DNA from: a bacterium
GTDB lineage: Bacteria > Myxococcota_A > Polyangia > Nannocystales > Nannocystaceae
Direction of reading: 5' to 3'
DNA: 64,000 nucleotides
Assembly (NCBI GenBank): GCA_024742475.1
Contig: JANSYI010000022.1
Coordinates: 1 to 64,000 of the forward strand
Shown: positions 19,493-28,319 of the stretch, one piece after another
Numbering within the stretch: position 1 is the stretch's first letter
Layout of the letters: every line of letters starts with the position of its first letter
The notes under the pieces: generated by a model
What the model saw: only the letters and a program-made list of their open reading frames with translations
Database searches by the model: none
Told to the model about the DNA's origin: nothing
Translations under genes and position numbers: made by a program

Positions 19493-20465
19493 AGTACGGC
19501 TCGGTCCCGACGAGCTCGACCGGCTCGAGGATGCCCTCGAGGGTCTCGAGCATCTCGACGACCCCGAAGACTCGTCGCCGGGCGTTTCGGCGCGGCTCGC
19601 GGACTTCAAGCTCATTCTCGAGGCGTCCAGAGAGGCGCTGCCGCTCGAGGAGGTACCGTCGGGTCTGCTCGACGGCGTGCTCGCTGAGGCCAGGATGTCC
19701 GCAAAGGACACCGTTGCCCCATCGGCGGCTACCGCGTCGGAGGGGTTCTGGGCTCGAATGCGTCGATCGTGGCTGGTGCCGGGACTCGCGGTCGCGGGCT
19801 CGGCGGCGCTGGTCTTGATCCTCTTGCAGCCGACGCTCAGCGACGACTCCGAGCAGGCGCGCGAGGGCTCGATCGCGGTCCAGGACGCGAGCAGCCCGGC
19901 CGCAGCCGCTCCAGCCCAGTCCCCAGAGCCGGAGCCAGAGCCAGAGCTCGCGCCGGCGCTGGCGGAGGAGGAGCCCGCCGAGGAGGAGGAAGCCCCGGCA
20001 CCTCCACCCTCTGCGGCGTCCCAGGCCGCTGGCGGCGTCGTTGCGCCCAGGCCCGCGGAAGCGTCGAAGGAGGCACCCGCACTTGCAGCGCCCGACGAAG
20101 ACGGAGAACGAGACGTCGACGGTTGGAACGCCGTCGAAGAAGGCGATACGTCCCGCAAGGGCGGAGACTGCTTCAGCGCCCGCAACCACTACGCGCGCGC
20201 CCTCGACGATGGCAACGACAGCGTCCGTGCCCGCGCCTACGTGGGCATGGGGCTGTGCAAGCGCGAAGAGGGTAACGAAGCCGCCGCAACGGAATACTTC
20301 GCCAAAGCGCGCGAGCTGGACGAGGACGCCCTCGAGTTTGGCGAGACGCAGAACAAGAGCCGCTCCAGGAAACCTCGGCCGCGCGCGCCCTCGAAGAAGG
20401 CCAGCGGCAAGCGGAAGAAGTCGATGAACCTCGACGAGGTCTCCGATCCGCTCAGCGGACTTTGA
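19485..20465 (+). CDS. Single-pass membrane protein with TPR-like C terminus, probable anti-sigma partner
   Basis: The 326-residue protein has an acidic cytoplasmic N terminus of about 90 residues (ELDRLEDALEGLEHLDDPED). One transmembrane helix follows (WLVPGLAVAGSAALVLILLQ, about residues 101-120), then a Pro/Glu/Ala-rich linker. The C-terminal region has a TPR-like repeat (CFSARNHYARALDDGNDSVRARAYVGMGLCKREEGN) and a Lys/Arg-rich tail. No HxxxCxxC zinc motif of classical anti-sigma domains is visible, so the anti-sigma role rests on the 8-bp overlap with the ECF gene and on topology. It is convergent with rnhB with no gap. Confidence 0.65.
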   Translation: MAEVRLGPDELDRLEDALEGLEHLDDPEDSSPGVSARLADFKLILEASREALPLEEVPSGLLDGVLAEARMSAKDTVAPSAATASEGFWARMRRSWLVPGLAVAGSAALVLILLQPTLSDDSEQAREGSIAVQDASSPAAAAPAQSPEPEPEPELAPALAEEEPAEEEEAPAPPPSAASQAAGGVVAPRPAEASKEAPALAAPDEDGERDVDGWNAVEEGDTSRKGGDCFSARNHYARALDDGNDSVRARAYVGMGLCKREEGNEAAATEYFAKARELDEDALEFGETQNKSRSRKPRPRAPSKKASGKRKKSMNLDEVSDPLSGL

Positions 20466-21149
20466 CTACTCGAAGAGCCCGACCTGCGCCGTGGAGACCT
20501 TCTCGGCGCCCCAGCTCTTGCGTGCCTCGGGAGGCAGCCCGCCGTGCTTGCGTTGGTACGCGTCGAGGAAGGCTCGTGTTGCGGCGTTCAGGTAGCCGCC
20601 GCCGCGTAGGGGCCCAAACTCGTCTTCGTAGCGACCGGCGATCTCCTCGAACGCTTGGTCGCGCGCGTCCTTGGCGAGGATCGAAGCCGCGGCCACGGAC
20701 ACGTGCTCCGACTCCCCTCGGTTGACCGCCTCGAGCTGGGGAAAGAACGTCCGCAGCGGCGCGAACATGTTGGCGCCGTCGCAGACGATGCGGTCGCGTT
20801 GGGTCGCCCCGAGCTCGACGAGCAGGTCGTGCACGACTTCGCGTTCGAGCGCGTTGAGCAGACCTCGGTAGGTGTAGCTGTCGACCGTCTCGACCGGGAC
20901 CACGCGAACGCCGAAGCAGGGCGCGCGCTCCTTGACGATGGTCGCGAGCTCGGACCGTCGCTGCCGCGCGGCGAGGCCGGCCCCGAACCCCTTGCTGTCA
21001 CAGACCCCCCGCTTGGCAAGCGAGATCGATGCGCCGCGGTCGAGCCCCACCACGGCGATGACCATGGGCCCCAAGATCGGGCCTCGCCCCGCTTCGTCAG
21101 CACCGAAGGTGCGTCGCGTACCCACCGGCCCGAGGGTGCGATGGTTCAC
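20466..21149 (-). CDS. rnhB: Ribonuclease HII
   Basis: RNase HII removes ribonucleotides embedded in DNA and RNA from RNA:DNA hybrids. The 227-residue product shows GADEAGRGPILGPMVIA with catalytic Asp and Glu. CDSKGFGAGLAARQR follows, then IVCDGANMF with a catalytic Asp, and AAASILAKDARDQAFEEIAGRY. YLNAATRAFLDAYQRKHG matches the C-terminal region (normally YPT..H), which is slightly divergent. It is tail-to-tail with the membrane partner of the ECF factor and downstream of another ECF gene. Confidence 0.92.
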   Translation of the reverse strand: MNHRTLGPVGTRRTFGADEAGRGPILGPMVIAVVGLDRGASISLAKRGVCDSKGFGAGLAARQRRSELATIVKERAPCFGVRVVPVETVDSYTYRGLLNALEREVVHDLLVELGATQRDRIVCDGANMFAPLRTFFPQLEAVNRGESEHVSVAAASILAKDARDQAFEEIAGRYEDEFGPLRGGGYLNAATRAFLDAYQRKHGGLPPEARKSWGAEKVSTAQVGLFE

Positions 21150-21171
21150 CCTCGACGGTCAAAACCGCGGC

Positions 21172-21777
21172 TCATGGCCTCGCGGCGACGGCAGCCGCGT
21201 CGATGTCGAGCTCCTCGATGGACTTGCCGCGCGCGACCATTTCAGCTTCGAGCACCCCCTTGAGCGCATGGCGTGCGCGATGGAGGCGGGTGCGGACCGT
21301 CGGCGGCGCGATGTCGCAGATGTTCGCGATCTCATCGGTGGACAGCTGCTCCCAGTAGTGGAGCTCGAGCACCGTTTGATGGTCGACGCTGATTCGCTGG
21401 AGCGCGGTGAGCAGCATCTGGCCCTCTTGTTGGGCTCCGAGGATCGAGCTGGGCGTGCGGCCGAGCTCGGCGACCGAGGTGACGCTCAGGTCGTCCGCCC
21501 GGCGGCCTTCCTTCACCCGTTGGTCTCGGAAGTGCTTGTAGAGCTGGCGGCGCGCGATCGCGAAGAGGAACGTGCGGAACGAGGAGTCGCCACGAAACCG
21601 CTCGACGGCTTCGACGCACCCCATGAAGCTGCGCTGCATCAAGTCTTCGACCTCGGGCAGGTCGACCTTGTTCGCGAAGAACCGCCGAAGGGACGCGAAG
21701 TGCCGCTCGAACAGCGCCTTGCCCGCTCGCGTGTCACCGTCGCGCCAGGCGACGAGCAGCTCGTTGTCGCTTTGCAT
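21172..21777 (-). CDS. ECF-family RNA polymerase sigma factor
   Basis: The 201-residue product starts MQSDNELLVAWRDGDTRAG when the ATG at 21777 is used; an ATG 15 bp upstream is an alternative. Region 2 includes VEDLMQRSFMGCVEAVERF and FRTFLFAIARRQLYKHFRD. Region 4 includes LQRISVDHQTVLELHYWEQL and ICDIAPPTVRTRLHRARHAL. It is similar in style to the ECF factor at 26912-27526 (AWxxGDxxAGxALxxRHF), suggesting paralogues. No anti-sigma gene adjoins; rnhB follows after 22 bp. Confidence 0.9.
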   Translation of the reverse strand: MQSDNELLVAWRDGDTRAGKALFERHFASLRRFFANKVDLPEVEDLMQRSFMGCVEAVERFRGDSSFRTFLFAIARRQLYKHFRDQRVKEGRRADDLSVTSVAELGRTPSSILGAQQEGQMLLTALQRISVDHQTVLELHYWEQLSTDEIANICDIAPPTVRTRLHRARHALKGVLEAEMVARGKSIEELDIDAAAVAARP

Positions 21778-21826
21778 GAGCGCAGCGAGCATACACGGGG
21801 CGCGACGGCCAGTCGGCCGATTGTTG

Positions 21827-24800
21827 TTAGCCGGCCGCGAGTGGACGCACCATCTCGCCGAGCCCGTCGAGGGTGGTGACGAGGGAGGTCTTCAGCCGCA
21901 ACGCCTCGGCCCGCGGTTTGGAGGCGGCGGACCGGTCGAAGCGTTGTCGGGCCCGCTCGACCTCTTGGACCAGGGTGCGTGCGTGGGACGCCCAGCCCTG
22001 GGCGAGCGGAACCAGGGCTTCCCGGAACGCCTGACGCGCGGCGCCTTCGCCCGCCGCGATCGTCTTGCCGTGCTCGTTCAACAGGTCGGTGATGTACCCG
22101 GCAGACATGAGGCCATCGAGGTGTCCACGTGCCCATGGAAGGAACTGCTGGTCCAACACTTCGCTCGCCGCCGGGTCGATGGCTGCGACCTCCATCAGCG
22201 ACTTCTGCAGCGCACCGAGGACCGACTCCCGCACGCACGTGCCGAGGTACTCGGCGTCGAGCGGATCGATCGGACCTTTGGCGAGGCCCTTCTTGGTCTG
22301 CAGGAGCCCTAGGCCGAGCCCTTCGCGGACGAGCACGTCGTCGGCGGTGAGGAACGCCGGGATCACTCTGTCCCCGAAAGACATGAGAAGCGACGCGGCC
22401 GTGGGCCGCTCGGCCTCGGCGGCCTTGGCAGCCTCGTCGGCCCCTTGCTCGAGCGCTGCGATCGCCTCGCGGGTCGCGGCCTTGGCAGCGTCGAGTGCCT
22501 CGAGCAGGCGCCGGGCGGTGAGCGCCCGCTTGAGCTCACGTGCCTTGCGGAGGAAGTGCGTGTCGAGGGCTGCCTCCACTGCGGCAAACGGGTCGCGACC
22601 CGTGCCACCCTCGGTCCGGTGCATCAAGGCGTCGTTGCCTCGCAGCGGGACGACCTCGACCAATACCTCGCCGAGCTGCTCCCGTAGATAGGTGGCGAGC
22701 TCTTTCTGTTCGCTCTCGTCGAGCGTGTCGACCTTGTTGAGGACACCCAGCACCTGTCGCCCCGACTCGCGAAGCTCGGTGAGCATACCCACCTCCGACG
22801 CGGCTCCGCTGCGAGTGGCCGAGAATACCCAGACGACGGCGTCGGCCTCGTCGAGAAACTCCCGGGCGACTTGCTCGTGGTACTCGTCGAGCGCGTTGAG
22901 GCCGGGTGTGTCGACGACCGCGGCGTCACCCATGCGGCTGCCCGTGCGCTCGATCTCCATGTGGCGGATCCGCTGCGCCTCGGCGTCGTCGAGGCCATGC
23001 AGGAAGCCCTGCACGTCATCCTTGTCGATTATGCCGATCCGGCCGTCACGGTAGTGGACTCGGGCCCCGCCTCCGGTCCCCCGGCGGAACACGTTGATCG
23101 TGGTCGTCGTGGGCAAGACGCCCATCGGCGCGATCGCTTCGCCGAGCAGCGCGTTGACGAAAGTGCTCTTGCCGGCCGAGAACTCGCCCATCGTCGCGAT
23201 GGTGAGCGGACGAGCGAGCCGCTCGCGCGCCGCAACCACCCTGGCCATCGCCGCCTCGACCCCGTCGAGCGACACACCGTGCACTCGGCCGGGGACGCTG
23301 GCCAGAACGCGGGTAGACGCCGTGAGGAGGTCTTCGAGGCGCGGCTTGGTGTCGGCCGGAAGGCGGAGCGTCGCTTCTCCGAGCAGCGTGCGCGCGCGGT
23401 GGTGCTCGGGCCGAACGACGAGCGCCTCGACGAGCAGGTCGCCGGCGAGGTCCTCGAGCTCCGGGTTCGCGAGGCAGGCCTGCGCCGCGATGAGCTTGCG
23501 TTCGCTATGGAGGACCGAGCTTCGAAGGTCGGCGTTGCGGAGCGGACTCTGAGGGTCGGGACCCCACGGGCCGCCGATCTCGGGGTCGGCGCGAAACACG
23601 GGCGGTACGGTGGCCAGCAGGTCGGGTCCCACTGGCTCGCCGTCGTGTTGCTTTCGCCGCGCGACGAGGAGCCGAAGCTCTTCGGGCGGTGGTTCGGGTG
23701 CGTCGCTCGCGAGTCGACGCGCGATGGGGCCGACCACCGCGTCGTCGAGGTCGTCGAGCCGAAGCGCGGCGTGGGCGAGCTCGGCGAGGTGTCGATCGCG
23801 GGACCCGTGCGGGGCTCGAGCCGCTGTCTCGACGAGTGCAGCGAGGACTTCCCGAATGCCCTCGGGGGACAGGGGGTCGGTTCTCGAGGTCTCGAGCTCG
23901 GCGAGGGCCCAGAGACGGCGGCCGTCGGAGCTTTCGGGCTCGGTTTGAAGGAGCCGGAGGGTGACCTCGCGCAGGGGAGGGGCGTCGTGTGGCAGGCCTA
24001 CGCTCAACCCGACCCAGACGTAGGTTCGAGCGTGCTCGGCGATGGTGAGCTTCTCGAGCAGCGCGTGTGCGGCGATCGAGTCACCCTTGGCGGCCATGAC
24101 TCTGGCCATCGTGGCGAGCAGCACGTCGTCGTCGGGGTTGTCGCGCAGCGCCTCGCGCACCCAGGACTCGGCATCGAGCACCTGGCCCCCGATGAGCGCG
24201 AGTTCGACACCGTGTCGGAGGATGAGGCGGCGCAGGCCCCCGGCGACCTCGGACGGTGTGCGGGCGCGCGCCTTTTGCAGCTCTCGCAGGGACCGCTCCT
24301 CGTTGCCGAGTCGCAGCTGGGCCAAGCCGGCCATCACGTGAGTGAGCCAGATCGCCTCCGACTCGACCGGCTCGGGGAGGCGGCGCAGCTCCGGCATGGC
24401 GCGGCGGATGAGATCCAACGCGCGGCCAGGCTCCCCCGAAGCCAGCTGCGGACCCGCCGCCACCAACAGCGGGGCTCCGCGCCCGAGGTCGTCTCCAATC
24501 GCTTCTTGAAGCTCTTCGAGCGCCTTGATCGGGCGACCACCCTCGAGCAGGTCATGCAGGTGGGTGAGCGCCATGGCGAGGGCGACGAACGGCTCGCCCG
24601 TGTGCACGTTGGCGACCGCGCGGAGTCGGGCCAGCGCCTTGTCCCGCTGGCCTTCGAACCGCAGGGCGCGCGCTTCGGCGAGCGGCTCCTTGAGGGGCTC
24701 GGGAATGATGGGCCGACCGACCGTGGTGGCAGCGAACGCGCCGACGCGCCTCGCGAATCCGCCAATCGCTTGGCCCACCGCGCGGAACGTGCCGCCCGCA

Positions 24801-24868
24801 TCGGGAACCTCTTCGCTGGGTTCGGTGTCCTCGGGAGGCTCAGGGGTCTTCGCGTCGTCGTCCGCCAT
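21827..24868 (-). CDS. Bacterial dynamin-like GTPase with N-terminal TPR-like region
   Basis: The 1013-residue protein has two parts. The first 500 or so residues are helical, TPR-like repeats (ALRFEGQRDKALARLRAV, LEELQKARAR-like units). A dynamin-family GTPase follows, with G1 GEFSAGKSTFVNALLG near residue 560, G3 VVDTPGLNALDEYHE near 650, and G4 VLNKVDTLDE near 710. A helical stalk of about 270 residues completes it. Bacterial dynamin-like proteins remodel or protect membranes; TPR fusion is uncommon. The ATG at 24868 removes a low-complexity extension. It is divergent from the GH105-like gene. Confidence 0.85.
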   Translation of the reverse strand: MADDDAKTPEPPEDTEPSEEVPDAGGTFRAVGQAIGGFARRVGAFAATTVGRPIIPEPLKEPLAEARALRFEGQRDKALARLRAVANVHTGEPFVALAMALTHLHDLLEGGRPIKALEELQEAIGDDLGRGAPLLVAAGPQLASGEPGRALDLIRRAMPELRRLPEPVESEAIWLTHVMAGLAQLRLGNEERSLRELQKARARTPSEVAGGLRRLILRHGVELALIGGQVLDAESWVREALRDNPDDDVLLATMARVMAAKGDSIAAHALLEKLTIAEHARTYVWVGLSVGLPHDAPPLREVTLRLLQTEPESSDGRRLWALAELETSRTDPLSPEGIREVLAALVETAARAPHGSRDRHLAELAHAALRLDDLDDAVVGPIARRLASDAPEPPPEELRLLVARRKQHDGEPVGPDLLATVPPVFRADPEIGGPWGPDPQSPLRNADLRSSVLHSERKLIAAQACLANPELEDLAGDLLVEALVVRPEHHRARTLLGEATLRLPADTKPRLEDLLTASTRVLASVPGRVHGVSLDGVEAAMARVVAARERLARPLTIATMGEFSAGKSTFVNALLGEAIAPMGVLPTTTTINVFRRGTGGGARVHYRDGRIGIIDKDDVQGFLHGLDDAEAQRIRHMEIERTGSRMGDAAVVDTPGLNALDEYHEQVAREFLDEADAVVWVFSATRSGAASEVGMLTELRESGRQVLGVLNKVDTLDESEQKELATYLREQLGEVLVEVVPLRGNDALMHRTEGGTGRDPFAAVEAALDTHFLRKARELKRALTARRLLEALDAAKAATREAIAALEQGADEAAKAAEAERPTAASLLMSFGDRVIPAFLTADDVLVREGLGLGLLQTKKGLAKGPIDPLDAEYLGTCVRESVLGALQKSLMEVAAIDPAASEVLDQQFLPWARGHLDGLMSAGYITDLLNEHGKTIAAGEGAARQAFREALVPLAQGWASHARTLVQEVERARQRFDRSAASKPRAEALRLKTSLVTTLDGLGEMVRPLAAG

Positions 24869-24965
24869 CGGCGCCCCGCAACCGTAGCAGTCCGTGGAGC
24901 GCCCGGAAGCAAGGAAAGAGAAGGATGAGGCAATCGGTCGCCACGCCGCGGCAACTACGACCTCA

Positions 24966-25997
24966 ATGGCCCGTTCGCCGCTTCCCACGGCCGAGCTCGT
25001 CGCTCGCGAGTTCCTTGCACGCCGTCCAACCCGCGGGCTGCCGTGGCGCTGGGACGCCAGCATGGCGGTCGTCGGCCTGGGACACCTCATGGTGGCCAGT
25101 CCCGCCGCGCGCTCCCGCCATCTGGGCGACCTGCACGACTACCAAGCCACCCACTTGCGAGCGCCTCGCATCGCGCTCGCAGACCATTGCCTCGGTGCGC
25201 AGTCGAGTCTGCAGCTTCTGCGGTGGGGCGAGGACACCGAAGCTCGGTTCGCGGTGCAGCGGGTGGTGGACTACCTGCGCTCCGCTCCCGAGAACGATCT
25301 GGGCGTGCTCGACCACCTCGGTCGACACGCGTGGTACCGCCGCCTGCTGCGACCCGGTGCCTGGGTCGATTCGATGATGATGTACGTCGTGACGGCGGCA
25401 CAGCTGGGCGAGGCGCTCGGGCAGTCTTGGCTGGAGCGCATGGCCGTCCGCCATGCCGAGCGGTTTTGCGAGCTACTGCAGTCGTCCGGAGGGCTGTTTC
25501 GACACGCCAAGCTGGTGCCCGACCAGCGCGCGCCCGTCCACTGGCTGCGAGGCAACGGGTGGGCGGCCGTGTGCCTCGCCGAGCTCGCGGGGCGTTCGAT
25601 CGCGCTCGCTGCTTCGTTGCGCCGACAAGCAGCGGCGCTCGTCGAGGCGCAAGCGGCCAATGGGCTGTGGCCTACCATCGTCGACGGGGCAACCGCACCT
25701 CACGAGACCTCCGGAACAGCGCTCGTCGCCTACGCGCTTGCCAAAGGCGCCCGATTGGGGCTGCTCGGGTCGGACGCTCGACGCGCGGCGGAGGCGGCGT
25801 GGCATGGCCTGTGCGGAGCGCTGGTCTGGCGTCGGGATCGCGTGACCCTCGGGGACATCTCCGTGCCCAGCATTCCGGCGCCGGCGCTGGTGTACCGCTG
25901 CACGCCGCGACTTGCTGGGCTCGCCTATGGCGTGGGGGCATTCTGCATGCTTGCCGCCGAGCTATCCCTCACGTCCACGGAAGGAGCAGACTCGTGA
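24966..25997 (+). CDS. GH105/GH88-like six-hairpin glycosidase family protein
   Basis: The 343-residue protein resembles unsaturated rhamnogalacturonyl hydrolases. The segment WVDSMMMYVVTAAQLGEALG aligns with the family's catalytic-Asp region (WVDxxFM). GLFRHA and HWLRGNGWAAVCLAEL match the W-(A/G)-RGNGW signature, and HETSGTALVAYALAKGA matches the following D/ETS-(G)-(S/T)A motif. No signal peptide is evident, so it probably acts in the cytoplasm on imported oligosaccharides, although no transporter is nearby. The ATG at 24966 follows a short non-conserved stretch. The 3' end overlaps the convergent kinase gene by 29 bp. Confidence 0.7.
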   Translation: MARSPLPTAELVAREFLARRPTRGLPWRWDASMAVVGLGHLMVASPAARSRHLGDLHDYQATHLRAPRIALADHCLGAQSSLQLLRWGEDTEARFAVQRVVDYLRSAPENDLGVLDHLGRHAWYRRLLRPGAWVDSMMMYVVTAAQLGEALGQSWLERMAVRHAERFCELLQSSGGLFRHAKLVPDQRAPVHWLRGNGWAAVCLAELAGRSIALAASLRRQAAALVEAQAANGLWPTIVDGATAPHETSGTALVAYALAKGARLGLLGSDARRAAEAAWHGLCGALVWRRDRVTLGDISVPSIPAPALVYRCTPRLAGLAYGVGAFCMLAAELSLTSTEGADS

Positions 25998-26871
25998 CGG
26001 ATGCCCCAAACGCGGCGGCCCCCGCCAGGCCTGCGCCGGTGGCGAGCGTGCGCCGACGTTCGAACCGGCGAATCAGCGAAGTCATCGACGGGTGTCGCCC
26101 CTGCGGGTCGGGATGCAGACCTCGCGCGACGATGGGCTTGACGCACCGCAACCATCCGCGCGCGAGCTCGCCGCCGCTGGGCCGCCGCCGGGTGAGGGCC
26201 TCGTGAAACGTGACGCAGAACGAGAACTGGTCGCTGCGCGGGGTCGGGACCTCTCCGCGGGCCTGCTCGGGGGCCATGTATCCTGGCGTGCCACGCGAGG
26301 TGGTGCCTCCGGCGGAGCGCGGAAGATGAGGGCGGACCAGGCCGAAGTCCAAGACGCGCACCCGGCCATCGTCGCCGACCATCACGTTGCCCGGCTTGAA
26401 GTCCCGGTGCACCAACCCCGCGGCGTGGGCGGCTGCGAGCCCGCGTCCCGCGTCGAGCATGACGTCGATCGTTTGCTGTTCCCCCCGGGCCTGTGCCGAG
26501 AACCACCGATCCAGGGTGAGGCCGGCGACGCGCTCCATGGCGATGTAGACGGTGTCGCCGGTCACTCCAGCGTCGTACACCGGGACGACGTTGGGGTGAG
26601 ACAGCTGCGCGAGGGCGTGCGCCTCGCGGAGGACCTCAGCGGCTCGGCGCTCACCGGGCGCGTGGACGAGCTTCAGCGCGACCTCGCGGCACAGGGCTGG
26701 GTCGGACGCGCGGTAGACGACCCCGCTTGCGCCGTGCCCGATGCGGTCGAGCAGGCGGTATCGGCCCACGGACGGAGCACGAGGAGACCGGCCGACCAGT
26801 CGGGCCATCGCTGCCGCACGGACGCGCGCTTTCTCGGCCGGGAGGAACGCTATCGCCGCGGAAGAGGCCAT
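25969..26871 (-). CDS. Serine/threonine protein kinase, single C-terminal membrane helix
   Basis: The product is about 300 residues. A Hanks-type domain carries IGHGASGVVYRASDP (residues 42-56), VALKLVH with the catalytic lysine, HRDFKPGNVMV (155-165), DFGLVRP (175-181) and GTPGYMAPEQARG. After a short C-lobe there is one membrane helix (TLATGAGLAGAAAFGASVTSLLL) and nothing beyond, so no sensor domain is present. The start is uncertain between 26871 and 26808; the latter gives a kinase with a shorter N terminus. It is divergent from an ECF sigma gene with about 40 bp between starts, suggesting shared regulation. Confidence 0.88.
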   Translation of the reverse strand: MASSAAIAFLPAEKARVRAAAMARLVGRSPRAPSVGRYRLLDRIGHGASGVVYRASDPALCREVALKLVHAPGERRAAEVLREAHALAQLSHPNVVPVYDAGVTGDTVYIAMERVAGLTLDRWFSAQARGEQQTIDVMLDAGRGLAAAHAAGLVHRDFKPGNVMVGDDGRVRVLDFGLVRPHLPRSAGGTTSRGTPGYMAPEQARGEVPTPRSDQFSFCVTFHEALTRRRPSGGELARGWLRCVKPIVARGLHPDPQGRHPSMTSLIRRFERRRTLATGAGLAGAAAFGASVTSLLLPWT

Positions 26872-26911
26872 CGTGACGGGTAGTCGCGCGACACCTGTGT
26901 ATGGTCGCATC

Positions 26912-27526
26912 GTGGCGCAGGAAAGTGATCTGCTCGAGGCCTGGGCGTCCGGAGACGGGAGCGCGGGCCAAGCGTTGCTGACGCGCCACTTCGATCGACT
27001 GTTTCGCTTCTTCGAGCTGTCCGCACCAGGGCACGCGGAAGACCTGGTCCAAGAGACCATGCTCGCCGCCTTGGAGGGTCGCGCACGGTTCCGTGGAGAG
27101 TCTGGGTTCGGCACCTTCTTGATGGGCATCGCGCGAAACAAGGTCTTGATGCACTGGCGCACGCGGGCGCGCCGACCCGACGCGGTGGAGATCGGCTCGC
27201 TCAGTCTCGAAGCGCTCGGTGCCTCCGCGACGTCGATCATCGCCCACAAGGACGCGGAACAGCGGCTGCTCCGGGCGCTGCGCACCATCCCGCTCGCCGA
27301 TCAGCTCCTCTTGCAGATGCACTACTGGGACGGACTCACCGGACCTCAGCTCGCGGCGGCGCTCGACCGACCGGAGGGGACCGTCCGTAGCCGGCTACGC
27401 AGCGCCAAGGCGAAGCTTCGAGCGCTGCTCGACGATGCGCGCCCTGTCCGCGAGGGGCAGTCGGGCTTCGACGCTTGGGTCGCGGGGCTGCGAGAGACGC
27501 TCGAGGCGCCCGAGGGCCCTGGCTAG
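26912..27526 (+). CDS. ECF-family RNA polymerase sigma factor
   Basis: The 204-residue product with GTG start begins MAQESDLLEAWASGDGSAG. Region 2 shows AEDLVQETMLAALEGRARF and FGTFLMGIARNKVLMHWR. Region 4 shows IPLADQLLLQMHYWDGLTG and ALDRPEGTVRSRLRSAKAKL. The GTG is chosen by similarity to the paralogue at 21172-21777; longer in-frame starts would overlap the divergent kinase gene. The pairing of a kinase with an ECF factor suggests phosphorylation-dependent sigma control, an inference from position only. Confidence 0.87.
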   Translation: MAQESDLLEAWASGDGSAGQALLTRHFDRLFRFFELSAPGHAEDLVQETMLAALEGRARFRGESGFGTFLMGIARNKVLMHWRTRARRPDAVEIGSLSLEALGASATSIIAHKDAEQRLLRALRTIPLADQLLLQMHYWDGLTGPQLAAALDRPEGTVRSRLRSAKAKLRALLDDARPVREGQSGFDAWVAGLRETLEAPEGPG

Positions 27527-27539
27527 CGGCCGGTGGTCT

Positions 27540-28277
27540 CTAGTCGAACGTGAACCCGCCGCCGCCGATGGTCAGACGCAAGAACCCGCCGCGCAGGCGC
27601 GGGCGGTCGATGCCTTCGAGGTCGCGACCTCCCGTGTTCCACGGCGTGGCCGCGACCGAGATCATGCCGCCGACGTCCAGGCCCAACGCGAGGCCCCCGT
27701 CGCCGAAGAAGAGCAGGCGGTGCGTCGCGACTCCGAACTCGATGTACCCAAACCCCGCGTCGTAGCTGCGCCGTCCTTCCACGGGGATCGGTTCATCGTC
27801 GGCGACCGCCAACGGAGCGTCGGATTCGTTGGCCACCTCGACCGTCATCCCGCCTGCGCCGCCTCCGACGTAGGGGATGAGCAGCCACGCCTTGCGGTTG
27901 ACGGCCGCGACGCCGAGCTCGAACCCGCCTCCGCCCGCCGTGACGGTCGCGAAGCCCCGCTGACCGCCGACCCGGGGAGTGAAGAGGCCAAAGCCTCGCC
28001 CGCCGATGACCAGGCGCCGCAGGAGGAGCGCCCGCCCGCCGCCGCCGAACGTGTAGCCGAACTCGGGGCTCGTGGCGCGGTCGCCCAGCGCGTTGGGGGC
28101 TCGCAGCGCGCCCCCGATGTCGCCCACAGGCCCGATGTGTGTCCCCAGCTGCATGTAGCCCAGGCCACCCGCGCGTGCGCGCCGTCGCCCGCCGTCTTCG
28201 CGTTGGGGGCCTTCGTTTGCATTCGCGATCGCGGGCGTGAGCAAGGCGAGCGCCAGGAGGCACGCTGGAATCCGCAT
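27540..28277 (-). CDS. Secreted beta-barrel-like protein of unknown function
   Basis: The 245-residue product starts MRIPACLLALALLTPAIANA, a Sec signal peptide cleaved after ANA. The mature part is rich in Gly and alternating hydrophobic residues (FGYTFGGGGRALLLRRLVIGGRG, GGFLRLTIGGGGFTFD) and ends in Phe-Asp. It resembles an outer membrane barrel, though the usual terminal aromatic is penultimate. It is tail-to-tail with the ECF sigma gene. No family is recognised. Confidence 0.7.
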   Translation of the reverse strand: MRIPACLLALALLTPAIANANEGPQREDGGRRRARAGGLGYMQLGTHIGPVGDIGGALRAPNALGDRATSPEFGYTFGGGGRALLLRRLVIGGRGFGLFTPRVGGQRGFATVTAGGGGFELGVAAVNRKAWLLIPYVGGGAGGMTVEVANESDAPLAVADDEPIPVEGRRSYDAGFGYIEFGVATHRLLFFGDGGLALGLDVGGMISVAATPWNTGGRDLEGIDRPRLRGGFLRLTIGGGGFTFD

Positions 28278-28319
28278 GCGTGGATCGTACGACAAGCCGT
28301 GGCCGCCGCGCGAACGGCC

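Noticed and set aside
22871..24928. 685-codon plus-strand frame opposite the TPR-dynamin gene
   Set aside because: Antisense shadow; the translated sequence is low-complexity and the opposite strand has clear GTPase motifs.
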